Assembly (NCBI RefSeq): GCF_001968835.1
Contig: NZ_MRDE01000064.1
Span: forward strand, 115,285 to 179,284
Source of the DNA: Tersicoccus phoenicis
GTDB lineage: Bacteria > Actinomycetota > Actinomycetes > Actinomycetales > Micrococcaceae
Reading direction: 5' to 3'
Length of the DNA stretch: 64,000 nucleotides
In this document: one piece after another, positions 35,722 through 46,418 of the stretch
How the letters are laid out: every line of letters starts with the position of its first letter
How positions within the stretch are numbered: position 1 is the first letter of the stretch
Translations under genes and position numbers: made by a program
Notes under the pieces: generated by a model
Told to the model about the DNA's origin: nothing
The model's database searches: none
The model's input: the letters and a program-made list of their open reading frames with translations, nothing else

Positions 35722-37978
35722 CGGGGGTCTCCTTGCGCGGGGTGGTCTCGGGGTCGGGGGTGACGCCGGCGACGACGGTGCCGGCGGCGACCCGGTCGCC
35801 CACCGCCACGTGCACGGCGACGACGCCGTCGGCGGGGGCGGTCAGGGTGTGCTCCATCTTCATGGCCTCGACCACGACGAGCGGGGCGCCGGCCGTGACG
35901 GTGGCGCCGGCCGTGGCGGGCACGGCGACGACGGTGCCGGGCATGGGGGTGCGCACGTCGGGGTCGGCGCCGGTCGCGGCGCGCACGGCCCGCGCGCGGG
36001 CGGCGGCGAGGACGGCTGCCCGGTCGATCCGGTGCAGGGTCACCGTGTGCGGGTGGCCCGGGGACGGGTGCCCGGTGGACGGCTGCCCGGTGGCCGGGTG
36101 CGGGTTCGCGGGACGAGGGCCGTGGGCGTGGACCGCGTCGCCGTCGGCGAGCACCTCCCACGGGCCGGTCGGGGTGACCGGCTCGCCGTCGACCAGCACG
36201 GCCGGGCCCTGCGGCGACGCAGAAGTGCCCGAGCCGGGGGCGGCCTGCGTGACGGTGACGGCGCGGTCGTTCCCGGCACCGTCACGCAGGCGCAGGCGGT
36301 CGACCCGACCGCCCAGCCGGAACCCGGCGGCGCGGGCCCAGGCCCCCGCCGCCGGCGCGTCCGGCGTTCCCCCCAGTGCGCGGGACCGGGCCGGTGCGGC
36401 ACCGGCCCCCGTCCCGAGGTCGAGCGCGGCGTCCGGGCTCGCGCCGCCCGCCGGCTGCCCGCCCGCCGCAATCAGTGCCACGGCGATGCCGGCGACATCC
36501 GCGTCGTCGGGTCGCCACCCGGTCAGCTCGTCCAGGCTCCGGTCGATCAGCCCCGTGTCCAGGTCGCCGGCCCGCACCGCCGGGTGAGCGACCAGGGCCT
36601 GCAGGGCGTCGACGTTGGTGCCGACGCCGAACACGACGGTCTGCGCGAGCGCGGCGGCGAGCCGGTCCAGGGCCTGGGCCCGGTCCTCTCCGTGGGCGAT
36701 GATCTTGGCGAGCATCGGGTCGTAGTCGGTGCCGACGACGGCGCCCGGCAGGATCCCGCTGTCCACGCGGACGCCCGGGCCGGCCGGCTCGGTCAAGGCC
36801 ACGACGGTGCCCGCGGTGGGCAGGAAACCCGCGGCGGGATCCTCCGCGTACAACCGCGCCTCGACGGCGTGGCCGGTCACGGTGACGTCGTCCTGGGTCA
36901 GGCGCAGCGGATGCCCGGCGGCGACGCGCACCTGCTCCTCGACCAGGTCCACGCCCGTGATCATCTCGGTGACCGGGTGCTCGACCTGTAGCCGGGTGTT
37001 CATCTCCAGGAAGTGGAACCGCTCGGGCTCGTCGGCGGAGACGATGAACTCGACCGTACCGGCGCCGCGGTAGTCCACGCTCGCCGCGGCCCGACAGGCG
37101 GCGGCGCCGAGCTCGGCGCGGGTGGCGGCCGAGATCAGCGGTGAGGGCGCCTCCTCGATCACCTTCTGGTGGCGGCGCTGCAGGGAGCACTCGCGTTCCC
37201 CGAGGTGGATCACCGTGCCGTGCTCGTCGGCGAGCACCTGCACCTCGATGTGGCGGGGCGAGGTGATCAGCCGTTCCAGCAGCACGGTGTCGTCCCCGAA
37301 CGCCGCGGCGGCGGTGCGGCGGGCGGTGCGCAGGGCCGCGGGCAGGTCCCCGGGCGCGGTGACGGCGACCATTCCCTTGCCGCCGCCGCCCGCGGACGGT
37401 TTGACCAGCAGCGGGTAGCCGACCCGGTCCGCCGCGGCGATCAGCCGCGCGTCCCGGACACCCACACCGGCGCCGTCGTCGTCGGCCTCACTCTCGGCCT
37501 GCTCGCCGGCGAGGTCCGCGTCGTCGACGCCGGGGACGACGGGGACGCCGTGGGCGGCCACGTGGGCCTTGGCCCGGATCTTGTCGGCCATCGTCTCCAG
37601 CGCCCGTTTGCCGGGGCCGATCAGCACGATCCCGGCCCGGTCGCACGCCTCGGCGAGCTCCGGGTTCTCGGACAGGAACCCGTAGCCGGGGTGGATGGCC
37701 TCGGCGCCGGTGTCCTTCGCGGCGCGGATGACGGCGTCGACGTCCAGGTAGCTCAGCCGGGCCGCCGCCGGGCCGATCAGCACGGCGCGGTCGGCCTCGA
37801 GCACGTGCCGGGCGCCGACGTCGGCCTCGCTGTAGACGGCGATCGCCTCGATGCCGAGCCGGTGCAGGGTCGCGATCACCCGGCAGGCGATCTCACCGCG
37901 GTTGGCGACGAGCACCGTGGAGAAGAGCCGCTCGCTGCCGGGCACGGTCGCCAGGCTGGTGGTGGATTCGGTGGTCAT
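35714..37978 (-). CDS. accA1: acyl-CoA carboxylase alpha subunit (biotin carboxylase + biotin carrier; AccA1-like)
   Basis: 754 residues: biotin carboxylase domain ([35 protein letters not shown]-grasp loop, [39 protein letters not shown]) and C-terminal biotin carrier with EAMKMEH. Between them about 130 residues of Gly/Ala/Pro- and His-rich linker ([19 protein letters not shown]). In residues 150-175 there is an acidic insertion ([13 protein letters not shown]). With the neighbouring carboxyltransferase it forms an acyl-CoA carboxylase, probably methylcrotonyl-CoA carboxylase, in leucine breakdown. Confidence 0.95.
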   Translation of the reverse strand: MTTESTTSLATVPGSERLFSTVLVANRGEIACRVIATLHRLGIEAIAVYSEADVGARHVLEADRAVLIGPAAARLSYLDVDAVIRAAKDTGAEAIHPGYGFLSENPELAEACDRAGIVLIGPGKRALETMADKIRAKAHVAAHGVPVVPGVDDADLAGEQAESEADDDGAGVGVRDARLIAAADRVGYPLLVKPSAGGGGKGMVAVTAPGDLPAALRTARRTAAAAFGDDTVLLERLITSPRHIEVQVLADEHGTVIHLGERECSLQRRHQKVIEEAPSPLISAATRAELGAAACRAAASVDYRGAGTVEFIVSADEPERFHFLEMNTRLQVEHPVTEMITGVDLVEEQVRVAAGHPLRLTQDDVTVTGHAVEARLYAEDPAAGFLPTAGTVVALTEPAGPGVRVDSGILPGAVVGTDYDPMLAKIIAHGEDRAQALDRLAAALAQTVVFGVGTNVDALQALVAHPAVRAGDLDTGLIDRSLDELTGWRPDDADVAGIAVALIAAGGQPAGGASPDAALDLGTGAGAAPARSRALGGTPDAPAAGAWARAAGFRLGGRVDRLRLRDGAGNDRAVTVTQAAPGSGTSASPQGPAVLVDGEPVTPTGPWEVLADGDAVHAHGPRPANPHPATGQPSTGHPSPGHPHTVTLHRIDRAAVLAAARARAVRAATGADPDVRTPMPGTVVAVPATAGATVTAGAPLVVVEAMKMEHTLTAPADGVVAVHVAVGDRVAAGTVVAGVTPDPETTPRKETPDA

Positions 37979-37983
37979 GGGCC

Positions 37984-39606
37984 TCACATCCGGAACAGGC
38001 CGAAGCGGTGGTCGTCGGGCAGCGGGGTCCGGCTGACGACGTCGAGGGCGAGGCCGAGCACCGTCCGGGTGTCGGCCGGGTCGATCACGCCGTCGTCCCA
38101 GAGCCGGGCGGTCGAGTACCAGGGGCTGCCCTGGCGCTCGTACTGGTCGATCACCGGCTCGGTCAGCGCCCGCTCGTCCTCGGCGGTGAACTCCTCGCCC
38201 GCGGCGGTGGCGGCGTCGCGCCGGACGGTGGCCAGCACCGCGGCGGCCTGCGCGGAGCCCATCACGGAGATCCGCGCGTTCGGCCACATCCACAGGAACC
38301 GGGGACCGTACGCCCGCCCGCACATCGAGTAGTTGCCGGCACCGTACGAGCCGCCGATGATCACGGTCAGCTTCGGCACCCGGCAGGTGGCGACGGCGGT
38401 GACCATCTTCGCGCCGTGCTTGGCGATGCCGCCGGCCTCGGCGTCGGTCCCGACCATGAACCCGGTGATGTTCTGCAGGAAGATCAGCGGGATGCCGCGC
38501 TGGTCGCACAGTTCGATGAAGTGGGCGCCCTTGAGTGCGGACTCGCTGAACAGGACGCCGTTGTTGGCGACGATCCCCACGGGGTGCCCGTGCAGATGAG
38601 CGAACCCGGTGACCAGGGTGGCCCCGTAGTCCCGCTTGAACTCGCTGAACGCGCTGCCGTCGACGAGCCGGGCGATCACCTCGCGCACGTCGTACGGGGT
38701 GGTGGTGTCCGCGGGGACGACCGCGGTCAGTGTCGCCGGGTCGACGGCGGGTTCGACCGGCTCCCGGACGGTCCACGCGGGGGCGGCCGGCTCGGGCAGG
38801 GTCGCAACGATGTCGCGCAGGATCTGCAGGGCGTGCGTGTCGTCGTCGGCGAGGTGGTCGGCCACCCCGGACGTGCCGGTGTGCAGCCGGCCACCGCCGA
38901 GCTGCTCGGCGGTGATGTCCTCGCCGATCGCGGCCTTCACCAGCGGCGGGCCGCCGAGGAAGATGGTGCCCTGCTCGGCGACGATGACGGTCTCGTCGCT
39001 CATCGCAGGAACGTAGGCGCCGCCCGCGGTGCAGGAGCCGAGCACGGCGGAGAGCTGCGGGATCCGTGCGGCGGAGAGGTTCGCCTGGTTGAAGAAGATC
39101 CGCCCGAAGTGCTCCCGGTCCGGGAACACCTCGTCCTGCAGCGGCAGGAACGCGCCGCCGGAGTCGACGAGGTAGAGGCAGGGCAGCCGGTTCTCCAACG
39201 CCACCTGCTGGGCGCGCAGGTGCTTGGTCACGGTCATCGGGTAGTAGGTGCCGCCCTTGACGGTCGCGTCGTTGCACACGATCAGCACCGGCCGTCCGGC
39301 GACGAGCCCGATGCCGGTGATCAGACCGGCGCCGGGGCACGCGTCGTCGTACATGCCGGTCGCGGCCAGCGGGGAGAGCTCCAGGAACGGGCTGCCGTCG
39401 TCGAGGAGCTGTTCGACCCGCTCCCGGGGCAGCAGCTTGCCCCGGTCGCGGTGCCGCTGCCGGGCCGCGGCCGTTCCGCCCAGGGCGGCGACGCTCAACC
39501 GGTGTCGCAGTTCCGCCGCGAGCGCGGCGTGCGCGGCGGCGCGCCGCGTGCCGGCCTTCCCGGCGGTGTCGGGGGTGACGTCGAGGGTGCTGGTGAGGGT
39601 GTCCAT
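37984..39606 (-). CDS. accD1: acyl-CoA carboxylase beta subunit (carboxyltransferase; AccD1-like)
   Basis: 540-residue carboxyltransferase with two crotonase-fold halves. Seen: [81 protein letters not shown], and in the second half [16 protein letters not shown] [13 protein letters not shown] and [18 protein letters not shown]. The sequence is of the 3-methylcrotonyl-CoA carboxylase beta type. 5-bp gap to accA1 and 11-bp gap from bkdC. Confidence 0.95.
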   Translation of the reverse strand: MDTLTSTLDVTPDTAGKAGTRRAAAHAALAAELRHRLSVAALGGTAAARQRHRDRGKLLPRERVEQLLDDGSPFLELSPLAATGMYDDACPGAGLITGIGLVAGRPVLIVCNDATVKGGTYYPMTVTKHLRAQQVALENRLPCLYLVDSGGAFLPLQDEVFPDREHFGRIFFNQANLSAARIPQLSAVLGSCTAGGAYVPAMSDETVIVAEQGTIFLGGPPLVKAAIGEDITAEQLGGGRLHTGTSGVADHLADDDTHALQILRDIVATLPEPAAPAWTVREPVEPAVDPATLTAVVPADTTTPYDVREVIARLVDGSAFSEFKRDYGATLVTGFAHLHGHPVGIVANNGVLFSESALKGAHFIELCDQRGIPLIFLQNITGFMVGTDAEAGGIAKHGAKMVTAVATCRVPKLTVIIGGSYGAGNYSMCGRAYGPRFLWMWPNARISVMGSAQAAAVLATVRRDAATAAGEEFTAEDERALTEPVIDQYERQGSPWYSTARLWDDGVIDPADTRTVLGLALDVVSRTPLPDDHRFGLFRM

Positions 39607-39617
39607 CCGCCGTCCCG

Positions 39618-41234
39618 TCAGACCAGGGTCAGGGTCGCGCCGGGCGCCCGCAGGACGGCACCGACGTCGGCGAGGAACCGGGACCCGGCCTCCCCGTCGA
39701 CGAGCCGGTGGTCGAAGGACAGGCTCAGCGTCATCACCTCGCGCAGGGCGACCTCGCCCCGGTGCTCCCACGGGATGCGCCGCACCTGGCCGGTGGCGAG
39801 GATGCCCGCCTCCCCCGGGTTGAGGATGGGGGTGCCCGCGTCGACGCCGAACACGCCCACGTTGGAGATGGTGAAGGTGCCGCCGCTCAGCGCCGCGGGG
39901 GCCGTCCGCCCGTCCCGCGCGGCGGCGGTCAACTCGCGCAGCGCCCGGCCCAGGGCGCGCAGGTCCATGGCGTCGGCGTCCTTGATGTTCGGCACCAGCA
40001 GACCGCGACCGGTGGCGGCGGCGATGCCGAGGTTGACGTAGCCGAAGCGAACGATCTGCCCGGCCGGTTCGTCCCACCGGGAGTTCAGCTCCGGGTGCCG
40101 GCGCAGGGCGACCAGGACGGCCTTGGCGACCAGGGCGGTCATCGTCGGTCGGTCCTCGGCCCACGACCGGTCGGCGCGCAACGCGTCCAGCAGGGCGACG
40201 CTCTCGGTCACGTCCACGGTGAGGAACTCGGTGACGTGCGGGGCGGTGAAGGCGCTGGCGACCATGGCGGCCGCGGTGTGCTTGCGGACCCCGCGGATGG
40301 GTTCGCGGGTCTCGCGGCCGGTCCGGGCCGGCCCCGCGCCGGCCGTCAGGGGTGCGGTGCCCGGCCCGTCCGTGCCCGGCCCGACCGGGCCGGTCGTCGG
40401 GCCGGTCGTCGGGCCGGTCGTCGTCGGGCCGGTCGTCACGGCCTCGGCCGCGTCGACGGTGCCGGTGGCCGTCTCCGCGGCGGCGACGACGTCGTCCCGC
40501 GTGACCAGGCCGCCGCGCCCGCTGCCGGTCAGCACGTCGATGTCGACGCCGAGGTCCCGGGCCAGTTTGCGGACGACCGGGGTGCACAGCCGGCGATCCT
40601 GCTGACGCCGGCCGTCCTGCGACGCGGTCGACACGGCGGCCGAGTCACCCGGTGGCACGGTCTCGGGGCCGCTCGGCGTCGGGATCTCCGGGCCGCCGGG
40701 CTGCAGCGGCTCGCTCGGTTCCGTCGGCACCGGCACGTCGGGCTGCGCGGGCTCGCCCGGCGGCGCCGGGACGTCGGGGGGCGAGGGCGTCCCCGGATCG
40801 GGCACCCCCGGTAGCGGCTCGCCCGGGACGGACGCCGCCGGCGAGCCGGCCCCGCCGGCCCCGGTGGTCCTGCCGCGGCGGCGGCGGGTGGGCCGGCCGG
40901 TTCCGGTGGGAGCGGCCCCGTAGCCGACCAGGGTCGGCTCGCGACGGGCCGCCCCCGAACCTTCGGCGCCGTCGCCGGCACCTGACCCGTCCGCGGCGGA
41001 CACGTCGATCGCGAGGATGGGCGTGCCGACGTCGACCGTCGTCCCCTCCGCCTGCAGGAGCCGCTCGACAACACCGTCCCACGGGCTCGGCAGTTGGACG
41101 ACGGCCTTGGCGGTCTCCACCTCGGCGATCACCTGGTTCAGGCTCACGCTCTGCCCCTCCGTGACCTTCCAGCTGACGATCTCGGACTCGGTCAGGCCCT
41201 CGCCGAGGTCCGGCAGCGCGAATTCACGGATCAC
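39618..41234 (-). CDS. bkdC: branched-chain 2-oxoacid dehydrogenase E2 (dihydrolipoyl acyltransferase)
   Basis: 538 residues: N-terminal lipoyl domain with VETAKA (lipoyl-lysine at about residue 43), a 110-residue Pro/Gly/Thr linker, a peripheral-subunit-binding domain ([33 protein letters not shown]), a second short linker with repeated TTGP units, and the catalytic domain ending [17 protein letters not shown] with the active-site His. Transfers acyl groups to CoA for the BCKDH complex. The ATG overlaps the E1-beta stop by ATGA. No E3 gene is nearby; E3 is presumably shared. Confidence 0.95.
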   Translation of the reverse strand: MIREFALPDLGEGLTESEIVSWKVTEGQSVSLNQVIAEVETAKAVVQLPSPWDGVVERLLQAEGTTVDVGTPILAIDVSAADGSGAGDGAEGSGAARREPTLVGYGAAPTGTGRPTRRRRGRTTGAGGAGSPAASVPGEPLPGVPDPGTPSPPDVPAPPGEPAQPDVPVPTEPSEPLQPGGPEIPTPSGPETVPPGDSAAVSTASQDGRRQQDRRLCTPVVRKLARDLGVDIDVLTGSGRGGLVTRDDVVAAAETATGTVDAAEAVTTGPTTTGPTTGPTTGPVGPGTDGPGTAPLTAGAGPARTGRETREPIRGVRKHTAAAMVASAFTAPHVTEFLTVDVTESVALLDALRADRSWAEDRPTMTALVAKAVLVALRRHPELNSRWDEPAGQIVRFGYVNLGIAAATGRGLLVPNIKDADAMDLRALGRALRELTAAARDGRTAPAALSGGTFTISNVGVFGVDAGTPILNPGEAGILATGQVRRIPWEHRGEVALREVMTLSLSFDHRLVDGEAGSRFLADVGAVLRAPGATLTLV

Positions 41235-42280
41235 GAAGCAGCTCCGATCAGGGAGGAGGTGGTGGACGGGCCGGCGAGGGCGTCGAAGCGGGAACCGGTC
41301 TGGGAGTTGTCGCGGCCGACGAGCCGGTCGACCGCGTCGAGGATCCGGTCCAGGTCCGGCAGGTGGTGATCCTCGAGCCGGGCCGGCGGGTACGGGATGT
41401 CGAAACCGGTGACCCGCTCGGGCGGGGCCTGCAGCGAGTAGAAGCAGCGGGTGGTCAGGACGGCCACGATCTCCGCGCCGAGGCCCCCGAACTCAGCGGC
41501 TTCGTGGGTGACGAGCAGCCGCCCGGTCTTCCGCACCGAGGCCTCGAGGGTGGCGAGGTCGAGCGGGTAGAGCGAGCGCAGGTCGATGACCTCCAGGTCG
41601 ATACCCTCGTCCTCGGCGGCGGTCGCCGCGTCCCGGGCGGTGGCGACCAGGGGCCCGTAGGCGACGACGGTGGCGTCCGTGCCCGGGCGCACGACGGCGG
41701 CGCGGGTCAGGTCCGCGTCGCGGTCCGGGTCGACCTCACCCTTGCCCCAGTAGCGGCGCTTGGGTTCGAGGAACACGACCGGGTCGTCGCAGGCGATGGC
41801 CGCGCGCAGGGTGCTGTAGGCCTCCTGGGGGGTGGAGGCGCTGACCACGCGCAGTCCCGCGGTGTGCGCGAAGTAGGCCTCGGGGGACTCCGAGTGGTGT
41901 TCGGGGGAACCGATGCCGCCGCCGAACGGGATCCGGATGGTCACCGGCAGGCTGACGGCGCCCCGGGTGCGGTAGTGCAGCTTGGCCAGGTTGGAGACGA
42001 TCTGATCGAAGGCCGGGTAGACGAAACCGTCGAACTGGACCTCGACGACGGGCCGGAAACCGCGCATCGCCAGTCCGATCGCCGTGCCGACGATGCCGGA
42101 CTCCGCCAGCGGCGTGTCCATCACCCGGTGCTTGCCGAACCGGGCCTGCAGCCCGTCGGTCACCCGGAACACGCCGCCGAGGGCACCGATGTCCTCGCCC
42201 ATCAGGACCGTCTTCTCGTCCCGGTCCATCTCGGCCGCCAGCGCCGCGTTCAGGGCGCCGGCCATCGTCATCGTGCTCAT
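41231..42280 (-). CDS. bkdB: branched-chain 2-oxoacid dehydrogenase E1 beta
   Basis: 349-residue transketolase-fold beta subunit. Seen: MAGALNAALAAEMDRDEKTVLMGEDIGALGGVFRVT, DTPLAESGIVGTAIGLAMRGFRPVVEVQF, LPVTIRIPFGGGIGSPEHHSESPEA and EVIDLRSLYPLD. Pairs with E1 alpha to decarboxylate branched-chain 2-oxoacids with TPP. Its ATG shares one base with the E1-alpha stop (TGATG). Confidence 0.96.
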   Translation of the reverse strand: MSTMTMAGALNAALAAEMDRDEKTVLMGEDIGALGGVFRVTDGLQARFGKHRVMDTPLAESGIVGTAIGLAMRGFRPVVEVQFDGFVYPAFDQIVSNLAKLHYRTRGAVSLPVTIRIPFGGGIGSPEHHSESPEAYFAHTAGLRVVSASTPQEAYSTLRAAIACDDPVVFLEPKRRYWGKGEVDPDRDADLTRAAVVRPGTDATVVAYGPLVATARDAATAAEDEGIDLEVIDLRSLYPLDLATLEASVRKTGRLLVTHEAAEFGGLGAEIVAVLTTRCFYSLQAPPERVTGFDIPYPPARLEDHHLPDLDRILDAVDRLVGRDNSQTGSRFDALAGPSTTSSLIGAAS

Positions 42281-43461
42281 CACCTTGCCCCCGCAACCTG
42301 ATCGGTTCCGGCGTGACCGGACCCGGCGTGGTCGGACCCGTGCAACGACGCCAGGTAGAGCAGGTAGCGCTCGCGCTGGTCCTCCAGCCACGCGTCCGGG
42401 CTGCCGAGCACGTGCTCGAACAGGCTCTCCGGATCCGGGTCGGCCATCGACGTGATACCGGAGCGCAGACCGCCGGCCGCGGTGTCGGCGGCGCGGGCCG
42501 CGCGGGCATCGAGCTCCTCGACGTCGTACCCGGTCGTCGCGAGCAACGCCCGGACCCGGGCGAGCGGGTCGCGCTGCTCCCACTCGGCGCGCAACTCGAG
42601 GTCCTCGTACCGCGTCGGGTCGTCGGCGGTGGTGTGGGGACCCATCCGGTAGGTGAGCGCCTCGATGTAGGAGGGGCCCTCCCCCGCCCGGGCCCTGGCC
42701 AGGGCCTTGCGGGTCACCGCGGTGACGGCGAGCACGTCGTTGCCGTCCACCCGCACCGACGGGATGCCGAAGCCGGGGGCGCGGTCGGCGAGATGGCCGC
42801 GCGCCTGCAGACCCACCGGCTCCGAGATCGCCCACTGGTTGTTCTGGCAGAAGAACACGACCGGCGCCCCGAAACTGGCCGCGAAGACCATGGCCTCGTT
42901 CACGTCGCCCTGGCTGGTGGCGCCGTCGCCGAAGTACACGATCGCCGCCTCCGGGCCGCCGTCGGCCTTGATACCCATCGCGTAACCCGTGGCGTGCAGG
43001 GTCTGGGCCCCGATCACGATCTGCGGGGTCGCCATGTGGGTGCGGGTCGGGTCCCAGCCGCAGGACGCAGCCCCACGCCAGAGGCTGAGGATGTCGACCG
43101 GGTCGACCCCGCGGCAGTAGGCGACGCCGTGCTCCCGGTAGCTGGGAAAGACCATGTCCGTACGCTCCAGCGCCCGGCCCGAGCCGATCTGCGCGGCTTC
43201 CTGGCCGGTGAGCGGGGCCCACAGGCCGAGCTCGCCCTGTCGCTGCAGGGCGGTCGCCTCCGCGTCGATCCGGCGGATGACGCTCATGTCGACGAAGAAC
43301 GCGGCGAGCGCCTCGTCGTCGATGTCGTCGACGACGGCGTCGAAACCGGGGTTGGGCCGGCGTTCGCCGGTGGGGCTGATCAACTGGACGAGGTCGTCCA
43401 CGAGCTGACCGCCCTGGTTGAGGGCATCGAGGATCACACTGTTCACGGACACGGCTGACAC
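42280..43461 (-). CDS. bkdA: branched-chain 2-oxoacid dehydrogenase E1 alpha
   Basis: 393 residues. The TPP motif runs from GDGATSQGDVNEAMVFA to CQNNQWAIS (about 175-212); LWAPLTGQEAAQIGSG, SYREHGVAYCRG and YRMGPHTTADDPTRYED are typical of the branched-chain type rather than pyruvate dehydrogenase. First gene of the operon. GTG 43461 has no Shine-Dalgarno and the exact start is uncertain. It lies downstream of a CRP-like site and divergent from an Lrp-family gene. Confidence 0.95.
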   Translation of the reverse strand: MSAVSVNSVILDALNQGGQLVDDLVQLISPTGERRPNPGFDAVVDDIDDEALAAFFVDMSVIRRIDAEATALQRQGELGLWAPLTGQEAAQIGSGRALERTDMVFPSYREHGVAYCRGVDPVDILSLWRGAASCGWDPTRTHMATPQIVIGAQTLHATGYAMGIKADGGPEAAIVYFGDGATSQGDVNEAMVFAASFGAPVVFFCQNNQWAISEPVGLQARGHLADRAPGFGIPSVRVDGNDVLAVTAVTRKALARARAGEGPSYIEALTYRMGPHTTADDPTRYEDLELRAEWEQRDPLARVRALLATTGYDVEELDARAARAADTAAGGLRSGITSMADPDPESLFEHVLGSPDAWLEDQRERYLLYLASLHGSDHAGSGHAGTDQVAGAR

Positions 43462-43534
43462 GCTGCTTTCGCATCAAGGGTCGGGCTCGACGCGGTGGCG
43501 TCCTCACCCGGGCGGGCTCCGTCGGCCGCCTGAT

Positions 43535-43550
43535 TGTGAAAATACTCACA
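43535..43550. promoter_or_regulatory. CRP/GlxR-like palindrome in the bkd-lrp divergent region
   Basis: TGTGAAAATACTCACA has perfect 5-base arms TGTGA and TCACA with a 6-base spacer, the CRP/GlxR consensus layout. It lies 74 bases from the bkdA start and about 100 bases from the Lrp-family start, in a low-GC patch (ATTGTGAAAATACTCACATA). It could serve either or both operons. Confidence 0.6.
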
Positions 43551-43651
43551 TACGGCACCGAGCGCAACCGGACGGTCCGCCATTGAGCATGTCGCCAATG
43601 CGGCCGGTCATCTGCTTGGTGATTGTGTGCACCATGACTAGGTTCGAACGC

Positions 43652-44131
43652 ATGATGCTTGTGGATTCAACGGACCTGCGGATCCTGCGGGACATGGTGT
43701 CGCACCCCCGCCGGACCGCGGTCGCGATCGCGTCGCGGTTGCGGCTCTCCCGGAACACGGTCCAGACCCGGCTGGGCCGGCTGGAGGAGGGCGGGGCGTT
43801 CCTGCCGTTCGCCCGCCTGGTGGCGCCGGCCGCCCTCGGCTATCCGCTCACCGCCTTCATGGCCGTGCAGGTGCAGCAGCCCGAGCTCGAGACGATCGCC
43901 GAGGCGTTCGAGCGGATCCCGGAGATCGTGGAGGCCCACGGGACGACGGGGACGGCGGATCTGCTGGTCCGCGTCGTCGGCGTCGACGCGGAGGACCTCT
44001 TCCGGATCCACCGGGCGATGCTGGCGTGCCGGGGAGTGGAGCGGATCGACACCTCGATCTCGATGCACGAGATCATCCCGTACCGGGTGCTGCCGCTGAT
44101 CGATCAGCGGCTGGCACGCGGCGGGGGCTGA
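43652..44131 (+). CDS. Lrp/AsnC-family transcriptional regulator
   Basis: 159 residues: N-terminal HTH (LVDSTDLRILRDMVSHPRRTAVAIASRLRLSRNTVQTRLGRLEEGGAF) and C-terminal RAM ligand domain (LTAFMAVQVQQPELETIAEAFERIPEIVEAHGTTGTADLLVRVVG). It likely senses an amino acid and controls the divergent bkd operon, as bkdR does in other bacteria. I prefer ATG 43652 since TAGGTT (43639-43644) is 7 bases upstream and TTGGTG 17 bases further, a leaderless layout; ATG 43634 would add six residues and overlap that -10. Confidence 0.9.
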   Translation: MMLVDSTDLRILRDMVSHPRRTAVAIASRLRLSRNTVQTRLGRLEEGGAFLPFARLVAPAALGYPLTAFMAVQVQQPELETIAEAFERIPEIVEAHGTTGTADLLVRVVGVDAEDLFRIHRAMLACRGVERIDTSISMHEIIPYRVLPLIDQRLARGGG

Positions 44132-44208
44132 GCCCCGCGCCCGTCGCGTGCCCCGGGTCCGGCGGACGAGTCCCACCGGACCCGGGGCAGGCGACAGCGC
44201 CGGAACGG

Positions 44209-45843
44209 TCAGTGCTCGACGGCCTTCTCCGCGCCGACCCCGGTCAGGGAGCGCACCTCCATCTCCGCCTGCTTGCGCCGATTCTCCCCCGCCGAGTCGG
44301 TGACGGACCCGATCCAGCCGAGCAGGAACGCCAGCGGGATCGAGAACAGACCGGGGTTGGACAACGGGAAGACGGCGAAGTCCGCGCCCGGGATCATCGA
44401 CGTCGGCGAGCCGGACACCACGGGTGAGAGGGCGATCAGCACGATCGCGGCCGCGAGACCGCCGTACATGCTCCACACCGCGCCACGCGTGGTGAACCGG
44501 GCCCAGAACAGGGAGTACAGGATGGTCGGCAGGTTGGCCGACGCCGCGACGGCGAACGCCAGCGCCACGAGGAACGCCACGTTCTGCCCCTGGGCGCCGA
44601 TCCCGCCGAGGATCGAGACGATACCGATCACGACCACCGTGCGTCGGGCCACCTTGACCTCGCCGCCCGCCTCCACCGCGCCCTTGCGCACCACGTTCGC
44701 GTAGATGTCGTGGGCGAACGACGCGGCCGCGGTGATGGTCAGCCCGGCCACCACCGCCAGGATGGTCGCGAAGGCGACCGCGGAGATGAACCCGAGCAGC
44801 AGGGAGCCCCCGAGCTCGAAGGCCAGCAACGGGGCGGCGGAGTTGACGCCGCCCGGGGCTCCCTTGATCCGGTCGGCGCCGATCAGGGCACCGGCTCCGT
44901 ACCCCAGCACGAGGGTGAACAGGTAGAACAGGCCGATCAGCCAGATCGCCCACACCACCGAACGGCGCGCCTCCTTGGCCGTCGGCACGGTGTAGAAGCG
45001 CATCAGCACGTGCGGGAGGGCCGCGGTGCCCAGCACCAGGGCCAGGGCGAGGGAGATGAAGTCCAGCCGGGACGTCCCCGTCTTGCCGTACTGCAGCCCC
45101 GGGTTCAGGATCGCCTCGTTGCCCCCCGCCGTCGTGACCGCCTGCCCGAGCAGTTCCGAGAGGTTGAAGCCGTGCAGGGCGAGCACCCACACGGTCATCA
45201 CCGCGGCGCCGGCGATCAGCAGGCAGGCCTTGATGATCTGCACCCAGGTGGTCCCCTTCATGCCGCCGACCAGCACGTAGAGGATCATCAGCGCGCCGAC
45301 GACGACGATGACGAGCGACTGACCGAGCCGGTCCGGGATGCCCAGCAGCAAGGACACCAGCGCCCCGGCGCCGGCCATCTGGGCGAGCAGGTAGAAGAAG
45401 CACACCGCGAGCGTCGTGATCGCGGCCGCGATCCGGATCGGGCGCTGCCGCAGCCGGAACGAGAGCACGTCGGCCATCGTGAACTTCCCGGTGTTGCGCA
45501 GCAGCTCGGCGACCAGCAGCAGCGCGACGAGCCAGGCGACGAGGAAGCCGATCGAGTAGAGGAAACCGTCGTAACCGTTGACGGCGATGGCGCCGACGAT
45601 GCCGAGGAACGATGCCGCGGAGAGGTAGTCCCCGGCGATCGCGGTGCCGTTCTGCGAGCCGGTGAAGGATCGCCCCGCGGCGTAGTAGTCCGCCGCGGTC
45701 CGGTTGTTGCGGCTGGCGCGCAGCACGATCACCAGGGTCACGGCCACGAACAGCGCGAAGATCAGCATGTTGACCCAGGGCGTGCCCACCTGCTCGGTGG
45801 TGGCCATCGGGACGACGGTGGGCAGGGTCAGGGGTGCACTCAC
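44209..45843 (-). CDS. actP: sodium:solute symporter, acetate permease ActP-like
   Basis: 544-residue SSS-family symporter with about 13 helices. Seen: DYYAAGRSFTGSQNGTAIAGDYLSAASFLGIVG, the GFLVAWLVALLLVAELLRNTGKFTMADVLSFRL sodium-site region, VLMRFYTVPTAKEARRSV and a short charged C-terminus. ActP takes up acetate and other short-chain monocarboxylates. GTG start overlaps the DUF485 stop by GTGA, so the pair is cotranslated, as in yjcH-actP of E. coli. Confidence 0.94.
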   Translation of the reverse strand: MSAPLTLPTVVPMATTEQVGTPWVNMLIFALFVAVTLVIVLRASRNNRTAADYYAAGRSFTGSQNGTAIAGDYLSAASFLGIVGAIAVNGYDGFLYSIGFLVAWLVALLLVAELLRNTGKFTMADVLSFRLRQRPIRIAAAITTLAVCFFYLLAQMAGAGALVSLLLGIPDRLGQSLVIVVVGALMILYVLVGGMKGTTWVQIIKACLLIAGAAVMTVWVLALHGFNLSELLGQAVTTAGGNEAILNPGLQYGKTGTSRLDFISLALALVLGTAALPHVLMRFYTVPTAKEARRSVVWAIWLIGLFYLFTLVLGYGAGALIGADRIKGAPGGVNSAAPLLAFELGGSLLLGFISAVAFATILAVVAGLTITAAASFAHDIYANVVRKGAVEAGGEVKVARRTVVVIGIVSILGGIGAQGQNVAFLVALAFAVAASANLPTILYSLFWARFTTRGAVWSMYGGLAAAIVLIALSPVVSGSPTSMIPGADFAVFPLSNPGLFSIPLAFLLGWIGSVTDSAGENRRKQAEMEVRSLTGVGAEKAVEH

Positions 45844-46418
45844 TTCTCGTCTCCTTCGGTGCTGGTGGCGGCGTCCCGACCGGCGAGCACGTCGACGTCG
45901 CCGTCGAACGTGTCGCCGGCCCTCTCCGGACGGTGGTGGAAGGCCGAGTCACCACCCTCGAGCTCGTCGCGCAGTTCGGCGGCCAGGGGGTCGAACCGGC
46001 GATTGGCGTGGGCGACGTACGCCATGGTGATCGCGAAGGTACTGACGAACTGCAGCAGGCCGAGGATCAGCCCGACGTTGATATTGCCGATGACCTTCGT
46101 CGACATGAACTCGTGGGCGTAGTCGGCCAGCAGGACGTAGAGGAAATACCAGATCAGGAAGGCGGCGGCCATGGGGAAGACGAAACTGCGGTGGGTGCGG
46201 CGCAACTGACGGAACCGCCCGTCCCGCTGCACCGCCTCGAAGTCGATCTGCCGGGTGATCCCCGGATCGGCATCCCCGGCCGGTGTACCGGCCGGGTGGG
46301 CACCGGGTCCGTGCGGCAGCTCGGTTCCGCCGGTGCCGGTCGTGCGGCGGCCGAGGGGTGGCCCGGGAGCGGGTCCGGTGCCCGGAGCGGGGTCGTCGTG
46401 AGAGCGGTGCTTGCCCAT
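45840..46418 (-). CDS. DUF485 membrane protein
   Basis: 192-residue protein with a 60-residue Pro/Gly-rich N-terminus, then the DUF485 core: IDFEAVQRDGRFRQLRRTHRSFVFPMAAAFLIWYFLYVLLADYAHEFMSTKVIGNINVGLILGLLQFVSTFAITMAY-type two-helix unit, and a charged tail. DUF485 proteins accompany ActP-type permeases and probably assist them. The ATG at 46418 has AAGGAGG five bases upstream, which decides it. Confidence 0.9.
   Translation of the reverse strand: MGKHRSHDDPAPGTGPAPGPPLGRRTTGTGGTELPHGPGAHPAGTPAGDADPGITRQIDFEAVQRDGRFRQLRRTHRSFVFPMAAAFLIWYFLYVLLADYAHEFMSTKVIGNINVGLILGLLQFVSTFAITMAYVAHANRRFDPLAAELRDELEGGDSAFHHRPERAGDTFDGDVDVLAGRDAATSTEGDEK

Noticed and set aside
35714..39340. 1208-codon frame suggesting a giant carboxylase fusion
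   Set aside because: Residues before [12 protein letters not shown] are an antisense-frame shadow of accD1; accA1 and accD1 are separate genes with a 5-bp gap.
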